Positions 50,589 through 64,000 of a stretch of DNA of 64,000 nucleotides are shown here, piece by piece. This DNA is from Mycobacterium sp. PO1 (GTDB lineage Bacteria > Actinomycetota > Actinomycetes > Mycobacteriales > Mycobacteriaceae): assembly GCF_017312405.1 (NCBI RefSeq), contig NZ_BLTG01000060.1:1-64000 (forward strand), in the 5' to 3' direction. Position 1 is the stretch's first letter. Every line of letters starts with the position of its first letter. Position numbers and translations under genes: made by a program. The notes under the pieces are model-generated. The model was not told where the DNA came from and ran no database searches. It worked only from the letters and a program-made list of their open reading frames with translations.

Positions 50589-53500
50589 CAGATTGCGCCC
50601 TCACTACCGGCATTCGCCGATTCCACGGAAGAAGATTCGATGCTGTCGAAGAGCTCGTCGAGGACGCTGAACTCCTCGGCGCCCTCCGCCGAGTCGTCGG
50701 CCTCGGGCTCGGGCGCGGCCTGCTGCATCGGCGCCAGGAGCTCGGCGACGAACGCCGACAGCTTCGAGATGGACGGGTTGTTCCAGAGCATGGTGGCCGA
50801 CAGGTCCATCCGAACCAGCTGTTTGGCATCGCGCAGCAGGTTCATCGCCATCATCGAATCCAGACCCAACTCGGGGAAGGGCTGGTCGACGTCCACCGCG
50901 TCCTCGGGCATGCCCAGTTCGCGGGCCAGTACCGCCCGCAGCCTGACCTGCAGCTCGGCCACGGTCTGCGCGGCGGTCATCGTCGACCAGTCGATGAACT
51001 CGGCTGCGGCCGAGTCGGTCTCGTCGGTCACGGGGGCCGGGGCCGACTCCACCGGGGCGTAGTTCAGCCCGCGCATGTCGACCCAGGTGGTGCCGTCGGT
51101 GCCGGTGATGCGGACGTCGACCAGCAGGCCGGCCCCGCCGTCCCGGCTACGCCGGTACACCTCGACCACGCCGCGGTGGCCCGCCGCGGCGTCCACCGCA
51201 AGGCTCTCCGCCCCCGCCGGCAACAGCAGCGCCGGGTTGTCCGCATCGGCGAGGCGTGCGACATGCACCGCGGCGTCGACCAGCGCCGCCGCCGGCGACT
51301 CGGTTTCCTCGGGCAACTGGACGTCGGCCCGCGCACCGGCCACCGTGGCGGCACACTCGGTCACCGTCCACGCGAACGGCTGGCCTTCCACACCCCACGC
51401 CCGCTGCATCTCGGCGATGGCCGCGGCGTCGAACAGCTGTCCGTCGAGCGGGCTCTGATCGCCCTGCGGGGCGGCGGTGGCGGCTTCGGTCAGCACGGCG
51501 CCGGCATGCCGGGTCCAGCGCTGCTCGGCGGTGTCCGGGCCGGCGCTCGACCACACGGTCAGTGTCGTGCCGTCGGCCACCACGTGGATGACCTTGGGCT
51601 GGTCAGCGATGATCGGATACTCGAACCGGACGTCACCGACCGCGCCGCCGTCCATTTGCTCGGCCGCTGACGAAAGGGTCTGCAGCAGAACCGAAACCGG
51701 GACGACCTCGACGCCGCGCACCCGGTGCGCGACCGGGTAGGGCCGCTCGTCGGGTAGCAGGCGCGCCCGCCACACCCGGTCGTGACCGGTGCTCTCGACC
51801 TTCTCGCCCAGCACCGTTCCCCACGCCGGGGCGGGTACGGAATCCAGGTTCACCCCGTCGCCGGGAGTGGCCAGCAGATGGTCGAGCACCTTCACCGCCG
51901 CACGCATCCGGTAGGCGTCGGCCAACCGCGCCCAGTCGGCGCCGGCCACCACGGCCTGCGCGGGGGCGTCCGGGCTCAACACCGCCGGCAGCATCCGGAT
52001 CGCCACGTCGTTCGGCATGGGCTCCAGACCCGCCGCCTTCATCTGCGGCTGCGCATCCGCCCAGGACTTCCACAGACCCCAGTCGACGACCGTGGCGGGC
52101 AGACCCAGCGTGCGGCGGGCGTAGGCGAACGCATCGGCGAACGCGTTGGCCGCGGTGTAATGCGCCACCGCGCGGGAGCCCAGCAGGCCGGTGATCGACG
52201 AGAACAGCACGAACCGACGCACCGGCGTGGTCAGCGACAGTTTGTGCAGCACCGCTGCCGAGTCGACCTTCGCGCGGAACATCGGCGTGACGTCGTCGTC
52301 GGTCATCTCGCTCAGCAACGCCTCGCCGCCCGCCAGTGACGCGAGGTAGATGCCTTCCAGCGGCGGCAGATCCGCGCCGAAGCGGTCGAACACGGTCGCC
52401 ATCGACGCCTCGTCGGCGGCATCGGCGGCCACTTCGACCAATGTGGTACCGCGCGAGGCGAGTTCGCCGGCCAGTTCGCTGAGCGTTCCCCCGCCCCGCC
52501 GCGACACCGCCACCACGGTGGCGGCGCCCATCTCGGCCAGCTGGCGGATAAGATACGGACCCACGTTGCCGGTCGCGCCGATCACCAGGTGGCTGGTGTC
52601 GCGCTCCAACCGGGTCAGGGGCACCGCGGGCAATGGCCGCGGCTCGAGTCGCGGCACCCGCCGCTCACCGGCACGGTAGACAGCCTGGTCGTCGCCGCCG
52701 GTGTGGGCGGCTTCGGAAAGCAGGTATGCCGCAAGCAGTTCCGGGGGCAGCGTCTCGTCGACGTCGATGAGCCCGCCCCAGAACTCGGGATGCTCGAGCG
52801 CCAGTGTGCGGCCCTGTCCCCACAGCGCGGCGTGCGCCGGGTTGGCGCGGTCGGTCTCGGCGACGGGCTGGGCGTTGCGGGTGGCCACATACAGCCGGGG
52901 TGCGCCGGACATGCCGGCCAGCGCGACGACCAGACGGCGCAGTTGGCCGAACACCTGATAGGCACCTGCGGCGTCGAAACGGCCCGCCGGGGTGGCCGGC
53001 GCGTAGACCACGTGAGCCACGCCCTCGAGCGCGGCGCGCAGCGCCGAGTCGTCAGCGCCCTCGTCCAGTGCTGTCGGTGCAAGCGCGCGCGACCCCGGGG
53101 CGAGCAACCCCGCCAGCGCCTCGGCGGCGTCGGCCACCACGAGCCATGGACCGTCGGCCCGGCCCGCGGCGAGGTCGCTGACCGGCCAACTCAGCTGATG
53201 GAACCACTCGTGCTTCTCCCCCTCGGCCAGCGCGGCGACATCCCGGTCGCTGCGGGCCTGCCGGTCGGCGGGCTTAGCGGTGTGGATCCAGTGGTGCGCG
53301 TGATGCCACGGCGTCAACGGCAGCCGCACCCGCGGGCCGCCGCGCTGCGGTTGCCTGGGTGGTCGCGCGGTGTGCGCGGCGTTGAGGTTGGTGCGGAACG
53401 TCACGGTGTCGTTGGCGTCGCGCTGCAGCGTGGCGATGCTGCGGTGCCCCGCCTCGGGCAGGGTGTCCTTGATCGCATGTGCGAGCAGTGGATGCGGGCT

Positions 53501-56022
53501 GACCTCGACGAACAACGACTTCTCGGCGCCCGCGGCGGCCACCGCGCGGGCGAATCGGACCGGGTTGCGCAGGTTGGCCACCCAGTGCTCGGCGTCGAAG
53601 ACACAGGTGCCGTCGGTGGGTCGGCCGTCGGTGGTGACGATGACGGGGATGCTCGGCTGCCGCGGGGACAGACCGGAGAGTGCGTCGCGGAGGTCGCCGA
53701 GGATCGGATCGATGATGGGGTGGTGCGACGCCACGTCCACGTCGACGCGGCGCGCCAGCCTGTCCTGGGCGTCGACCACCGCGATCGCGGCGTCCACCTG
53801 ATCCGGGGGGCCGGCGATGACGGTCTGGTTCGGCGAGGCGTAGACGGCGACGGTGAGTCCGGGATATCCGGCGATCAGCTGCTCGGCGGCGGCCGCATCG
53901 AGTTCCAGCAGCGCCATCGCGCCCTGCCCGGACAGCCGCTTCATCAGGCGCGAGCGGGTGGCGATCACCTTCAACCCGTCGGCCGGACTCAGCGCGCCGC
54001 CGACCACGGCCGCGGTCACCTCGCCCATCGAGTGCCCGATCACCGCGTCGGGTTCGATTCCGTAGGAGCGCCACAACGCGGTGAGCGCCAGCTGCACGCC
54101 GACCAGCACCGGCTGGATACGGTCGATGCCCTCGACCGTCTCCCCCGAGGTGAGCACGTCACGCAGCGAGAACCCCACCTGGCTGACGAAGTCGCCCTCG
54201 AGCTCGTCGACGGCTGCGGCGAACGCGGGCTCGTCGGCCAGCAGACGCTTGCCCATGCCGGCCCACTGCGAACCCTGCCCCGAGTACAGGAAGACCGTGC
54301 CCGAGCCGATGGACGGATCGTTGGGGCCGACCACACCCGGCGCCGGGTAGCCACCGGCGAGAGCGCGCAACCCGGCGATCGCCTGCCCGCGGTCGGCGGC
54401 GGCGACCGTGGCGAAGCGGGGATGCTGCGCGCGGCGATGGTTGAGCGTGTCGGCGACGTCGGCCAGAGTTGTGGCTTGCCCGTCCGGAGACTGCAGCCAG
54501 TCGGCCAGGCGCCCCGCCAGCGACGCGATGCGCGCCGGTGACTTGCCGGTGACCACCAACGTGCTCACCGGCGGTTCCGGTTGCGCCTCAGCGGTGGCGG
54601 CGGGTTCGGGCGCCTGCTCGACGAGGATGTGCGCGTTGGTGCCGCTGACGCCGAACGACGACACCGCGGCCCGGCGGGGCCGCTCGACCGCGGGCCAGTC
54701 CAGCGGCTCCGACGCGATCCGGAATCGCGACGCACCCTCGCTGGCCTGCGGGGTCAGCGAGTGGAAGTGCAGCTGCTTGGGAATGTGCCCGTCATGCACG
54801 CTGAGCACGGTTTTGATGAAGCCCGTCACGCCGGCCGCCGACTCGAGATGGCCCAGGTTCGTTTTCACCGAACCCAGCACCAGCGGTGCCGAAGCGCCGC
54901 GGTCGCCGTACACCGCGGCCAGCGCGTCGAGCTCGATCGGATCGCCCAGTGCGGTGCCGGTGCCGTGGGCCTCGATGTAGTCGATGTCCGCCGGTGCCAG
55001 CCGCGCGGTCTGCAGTGCCTTGCGCATCAGCTCCTGCTGGGCGGGACCGTTGGGCACGGTCTGCCCGCTGCTGGCGCCGTCCTGGTTCACCGCAGAGCCG
55101 CGGACCACCGCCAGCACCCGGTCCCCGTCGCGCTGGGCGTCGGAGAGCCGCTTGAGCACCACGACACCGCAGCCCTCGCTGCGGACGTAGCCGTCGGCGT
55201 CGGCGTCGAAGGTCTTGCACCGGCCGTCCGGCGCCAGCATGCCCCACCGGGAACAGGCGATGTTGTTCTCCGGGCTCAGGATCAGGTTCACCCCGGCGGC
55301 CAGGGCGTGGTCGCTTTCGCCGCGACGCAGGCTCTGGCAGGCCAGGTGGATGGAGACCAGCGACGACGAGCACGCGGTGTCGCTGACCACGGCCGGACCG
55401 CGGACGCCGAGGAAGTAGGACAACCGGCCCGCCGCGAAGTTCGGCGCGTTGCCGAACGGGATGTAGGGATCGATGTCCTCGGGCCGCAACGTGCCGACCA
55501 CCGAGTGGTAGTAGTCGTTGGTCGTCATCCCGATGAACACGCCGGTCGCCGACCCGCGCAGGGTGCGGGGATTGATGCCGGCGTCCTCGAGCGCCTCCCA
55601 GGACACTTCCAGGAGCAGCCGCTGCTGGGGGTCCATGGCGGCGGCCTCACGCGGCGCGATGGCGAAGAACTCGGCGTCGAACTCGTCGGGCTGCCAGGAC
55701 GTGAGGAATCCGCCCTCGCGGTTACAGATGGTGCCCGGCACGCTGTGGTCGGGGGAATAGAACTCGTCGGCATCCCACCGGTCGGCGGGCACCCTGATGA
55801 CTCCGCTCTCGCCGTCGCACAACAGCTTCCAGAAGTCGTCGGCGTTGTCGACACCGCCGGGCAGCCGGCAGCCGATGCCGACCACGGCGATCGGCTCGGT
55901 CTCGGCCTTCTCGGCTTCGGCCAGTCGTGCGGTCAGATCGTCGATCTTGCGCAGCGCCTCGGTGATGATCGCCCGGCGGTCCGGTGTGGCGGGCGACGCA
56001 GAAGAGGCTTGGGTCATCTCAG

Positions 56023-56026
<4 letters not shown>
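50588..56026 (-). CDS. PKS2: chimeric Pps-type PKS (KS-AT-KR-DH-like-ACP)
   Basis: An 1812-residue module with unusual order. The N-terminal docking helix (TPDRRAIITEALRKIDDLTA) resembles PpsC. Then come KS (about 45-470; Cys219, EAHGTGT), AT (about 575-890; GHSMGE, DVASH) and KR (about 1140-1335; IGATGNVG, FSS, HYTAANA), similar to PpsB. After the KR comes a DH-like region (about 1415-1660) with HRVRGVEVVP and LVDAAVHVA, both fitting DH motifs and resembling PpsA. The ACP (about 1690-1765; ELGLDSMMA) and tail LDELFDSIESSS are also PpsA-like. Start is TTG at 56026, overlapping the PKS1 stop, with GGAAAG well placed; ATG at 56017 is possible. Confidence 0.88.
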
Positions 56027-60827
<4,801 letters not shown>

Positions 60828-60831
<4 letters not shown>

Positions 60832-62558
60832 GCAGTGACGTCCAACCGGTTGAAACCGTCGGTGCGGTACAGCTCCACGCAGGACGCCCGCCGGACCTTG
60901 CCGCTGGTGGTCAGCGGCAGTGAGCCGGGGCCGACGAGCACGAAGTCCGACAGGCGCACGCTGTGCGTCATCGAGATCGCCGACGTGACCTGCTGTTTGA
61001 TCGACTCCAGCGCGGCCGGCTCGATCTGCTTCTTCAGCTCGGCGACGACGACGAGCCGCTCGCTGGCGTCGTCCGGCACCGAGATGGCGGCCACCCGGCC
61101 GCCGGTGAACTCGGCGACGGTGGCCTCGATGTCGTCGGGATAGTGGTTGCGGCCGTCGACGATCAGCAGATCCTTGATCCGGCCGACGATGAACAGCTCG
61201 TCGTCGAACATGACGCCCAGATCGCCGGTGCGCAGCCACGGCCCCTTCGGGGTGCCCGGGGTGGGCTCACCGAGCTGAGCGGCGAACAACTCGCTGAGCT
61301 TCGGGTTGTGCCAGTACCCGGCGGCGACGTGCTCGCCGTGCAGCCACACCTCACCGATCTTGCCGGCGGGATTCTCCACCAGGGTGTCCGGGTCCACCAC
61401 GCGCGCCGTCGTCGACCGCACCGCACCGCAGCCGATCAGCTCGGCGCCCGCTTCGTCGTCGCAGCGCTCGGCATGCCCGGCGGCCAGCTTCTCGTAGTCG
61501 AAGCGCACCGCCGTCGGCGGCTGCCCCCCGGCCGACGCGGCCACGTAGACAGTGGCCTCGGCGAGTCCGTAGGACGGGCGCATCGCCGACTCGGGCAGGC
61601 CGAACTGGGCGAAGCGCTGGTTGAACCGGCGCACCGTGGAACCGTGCACGCGCTCGGCGCCGTTGATCATCACCGCGACCGTGCTGAGGTCCTTGCCGGC
61701 GAGGTCCTCGTCGGAGGTGCGCTTGACGGCCAACTCGAAGGCGAAGTTCGGTGCGGCGGTGAACGCTCTGGGGTGCGAGCCGAGCTGCTGCATCCACCGC
61801 GACGGCTTCTGCATGAACGCGACCGGGCTCATCAGCACTGCCGGGCGGCCCAGCACCATCGGGATGAACACTCCGACGATGAGACCCATGTCGTGGTAGA
61901 AGGGCAGCCACGACACCACCGTGGTGTCCTCGGGTGCGCCGTCCGGGTACGCCTCGTAGTAGTCGGTGAGCAGCTGGCCGAGGTTGACGACGACGTTGCG
62001 GTGGGTGACCACGACACCCGCCGGGCTGCGGGTGGATCCCGAGGTGTACTGCAGGTAGGCGGTCTTCAGCAGCGTCGGCTGGGCCGTGGACCGCGGCGGG
62101 GTGTCGAAGTCCAGCGTGTCCACCTCGAGGAACTTCGGCGGGCGCTGCGTCGGGTCGGCCTGCCCGTACTTGCGGATGTCGTCGACGACCGCGGAGGTGG
62201 TCAGGACCACGACCGGCGTCGAGTCCTTCATCGCCCCCGTCACGCGCTCGTCGTGATGGCGTGTCTGCGGCATCGACAGCGGGACGGCGATGAATCCGGC
62301 CTGGATCGCGCCGAGGAAGCCGACGATGTATTCCAGGCTCTGCGGCGCCAGGATCACCGCGCGGTCACCGGGCGAGCCGAGGCCGGCCAGCTTCTCGGCG
62401 ACGACCTGTACCCGCTCGTAGACCTCGGACCAGGTCAGGCTCTCGGTGACGCCGGAGGGGTCGGCCTCGTAGTCGACGAACGTGTAGGCGACGTCGTCGG
62501 GCTGCCGCTCGGCGCGGTCGGCGAGTACCGCCGGGATGGAGGCTTCGGTCATCGACAT
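60828..62558 (-). CDS. fadD26: Long-chain fatty-acid-AMP ligase (FadD26-type FAAL)
   Basis: A 576-residue FAAL; FadD26 of M. tuberculosis has 583. The AMP-binding loop YTSGSTRSPAGV is near residue 173. WLPFYHDMGL, FTAAPNFAFELAVKRTSD, RPSYGLAEATVYVA and the C-terminal GRIKDLLIVDGRNHYPDDIE follow, and the last conserved element is TTSGKVRRASCVE. FAALs activate fatty acids as acyl-adenylates and hand them to a PKS carrier domain rather than to CoA. Here the acceptor should be the N-terminal ACP of PKS1, whose start overlaps by four bases. AAAGGA lies seven bases before the ATG at 62558; ATG 62552 is a minor alternative. Confidence 0.93.
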
Positions 62559-62684
62559 CGCAGCATCCTTTCACTTCGGCTCATGCGCGAAAACGCGCCG
62601 CAACGAGAACCGAGCGGCCGACGTCGAGACCCGACGCGGTACCGCCCGGCACGCAGGATGCTACCCGGCGAAACGCCGATGGCA

Positions 62685-64000
62685 TCAAATCCTGCCCTCG
62701 CTGCTGGCGGAGCTCGATTCCACGCTGTCGAACAAACTGTCCAGCAAACTATCGGAGGCGCTGTCGACGTCACTGTCGGCCTGCGACACGGTGTGCGGTG
62801 CGACTTTCTCGGCGAGATGAGTCGCCAACGAGGCGATCGTCGGATGGTTCCACAGCATCGTCGCCGACAATTCGACGCGCGTGAGCTGCTCGACCTCACG
62901 CCGGATCGACATCGCCATCACCGAGTTCAGCCCCATCTCGGCGAACGGGCGGTCGGTGTCGACCTCGCTCTCGGGGGTCCGCAGCTCGGTGGCCAGGATG
63001 GTGCGCAGACCGTTCTGCAGTTCGGCCAGCACCTCGTCGGCCGACATCTCCGACCAGGCCCGTGCCGGTGCGACCCCGGCGCCCCCGGAGGCGGCGTCCG
63101 GGTCGCTCTCGGACACGATCGGGGCCATCACGGCGTGCGCGACGTCGAACCGGGACACGTACTCCCAGGCGTCGAACGCCTCGGCCGGCGTCACCGGCCG
63201 TGACCCGCGTCGCGCGAGTTCGTCGACCACGACCTGGGCGTCGGACCCGAATCCGAGCCCACGCCAGGCCACCCAGTCCAGGCTGACCGTGGCGTCGCCC
63301 TGCGCGTGCCGGGCCCGGGCCAGTCCGTCCAGGTAGGCATTGCCGGCGGCGTAGGCGCCCTGGCCGGGCACGCCGAACACCGTGCCCGCGGAGGCGGTGA
63401 AATGCAGGAAATCGAGGCTGCCCGGCGGGAACACCGCGTCGAGGGCGGCCGCGCCGGCCACCTTCGGCCACAACGTGGACTGCACCCGGTCGGCGGACAG
63501 GTCGGTCAGCAGCTGGCTGTCGGTGACGCCGGCCGCGTGGACGACGCCGCGCACCGGCGGTGCGCCCGCATCGTCGCGCTGTGTGAGGAAGGCCTCGAGC
63601 GCGGCGGCCGACCCGATGTCCAGTACCGCGATCTCGACGGCGACGCCGCGGGCCTCCAGCTCCCGTACCGCCTCGATCTTGTGCCGGGTGGCCTCGTCGA
63701 CGGAGTCGGCGTCCCAGTCGCGGCGTGGCGGCAGCGGCGTCCGCCCCGCCAGGACCACTCGGCGCGCGCCGCGGTCGGCGAGCCAGCCCGCGGTGAGCAA
63801 CCCGAGGGCACCCATCCCGCCGGTGATCAGATAGGCCGCATCCGCGCGGCAGCGCAGGGGCTCCCGGTACGGCTCGCGGGCGGCGTCGTCGGCCAGCGGC
63901 GCCAGCACCTGTTCGGACCACTGACCGTCGCGTAGCGACAGGATGGTCTTCGCGGGGGTGCTCAGCAGCTCGGCGAGGGTGTCAGCGGACCCGGTCTGCC
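62685..64000 (-). CDS. PKS0: C-terminal part of a PpsA-like PKS (KR-ACP), cut by right edge
   Basis: At least 438 codons, open to the window edge, so the N-terminal KS/AT is not visible. The KR (ITGGMGALGLLTAGWLADRG, FTASAGTVFGVPGQGAYAAG) is followed by an ACP (EMGLNSVMAMS, ATMLWNHPTIASL) and tail LLDSLFDSVESSS. KR, ACP and tail resemble the end of M. tuberculosis PpsA as I remember it (same AELRxPE, LSATML and LDSLFD elements). It precedes the FAAL by 126 bp on the same strand, a position without equivalent in the classical fadD26-ppsA order. It may supply an extra extension module or belong to a preceding line. Confidence 0.88.
   Translation of the reverse strand, partial: QTGSADTLAELLSTPAKTILSLRDGQWSEQVLAPLADDAAREPYREPLRCRADAAYLITGGMGALGLLTAGWLADRGARRVVLAGRTPLPPRRDWDADSVDEATRHKIEAVRELEARGVAVEIAVLDIGSAAALEAFLTQRDDAGAPPVRGVVHAAGVTDSQLLTDLSADRVQSTLWPKVAGAAALDAVFPPGSLDFLHFTASAGTVFGVPGQGAYAAGNAYLDGLARARHAQGDATVSLDWVAWRGLGFGSDAQVVVDELARRGSRPVTPAEAFDAWEYVSRFDVAHAVMAPIVSESDPDAASGGAGVAPARAWSEMSADEVLAELQNGLRTILATELRTPESEVDTDRPFAEMGLNSVMAMSIRREVEQLTRVELSATMLWNHPTIASLATHLAEKVAPHTVSQADSDVDSASDSLLDSLFDSVESSSASSEGRI

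Noticed and set aside
60832..61239. N-terminal extension of PKS1 into the FAAL gene
   Set aside because: The upstream residues are an alternate frame of the FAAL; the ATG at 60831 overlaps the FAAL stop and starts the loading ACP as in PpsA.

Overview
The window looks like the chromosome of a rapidly growing mycobacterium (Mycolicibacterium type). It is uniformly GC-rich, with GTG/TTG starts, dense ATGA-type overlaps, IdeR- and BlaI-type regulatory sites and mycobacterium-specific families. About 1-14.6 kb follows the M. tuberculosis Rv1848-Rv1836c gene order as I remember it: ureB/ureA, PaaI-type thioesterase, BlaI/BlaR, gnd1, guaB1, two CNNM/CBS transporters, glcB and the Rv1836c-type vWA protein. 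An iron-box gene, a 48-codon leader ORF and a 3-methyladenine-glycosylase-like gene are added to that order.

From 14.8 to 36.6 kb the content is accessory. It holds an AlkB-type alkane hydroxylase facing an SDR, and an AT-rich intergenic island. It also holds four secreted proteins with acidic/Ser-Asp tails: three with a PE-PPE serine-hydrolase domain and one with only a second, unnamed domain. Two Baeyer-Villiger-like monooxygenases, a cutinase, a CYP138-like P450, an alpha/beta hydrolase and two LCM-family methyltransferases are interleaved. An F420-type LLM reductase closely resembles the phthiodiolone dimycocerosate ketoreductase Rv2951c. A nitroreductase/DUF2505/flavodoxin operon closes the region. 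A PE-PPE plus monooxygenase pair occurs twice in facing orientation, which suggests an inverted segmental duplication.

From 36.6 kb to the right edge a tightly coupled minus-strand operon encodes a PDIM-like (phthiocerol) assembly line. In transcription order it is a PKS cut by the window edge, a FadD26-type fatty-acyl-AMP ligase, four modular PKSs, the ABC exporter DrrABC and the acyltransferase PapA5. Gene order, lengths, starts and terminal docking peptides match the fadD26-ppsA..E-drrABC-papA5 locus of pathogenic slow growers. The modules, however, are reshuffled: no enoylreductase module is present, one PKS has KR before a PpsA-like DH region, and the three extender ATs carry a V-A-S-H motif typical of methylmalonyl loading. 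Mas, fadD28 and mmpL7 are not in the window.

The likely picture is that the FAAL loads a fatty acid on the N-terminal ACP of PKS1, PKS1 to PKS4 extend it, the LLM reductase reduces the ketone, PapA5 esterifies the diol, and DrrABC exports the lipid. The secreted PE-PPE hydrolases and oxygenases may tailor or handle envelope lipids, but that is inference. I saw no rRNA, tRNA, CRISPR array, integrase or insertion sequence.
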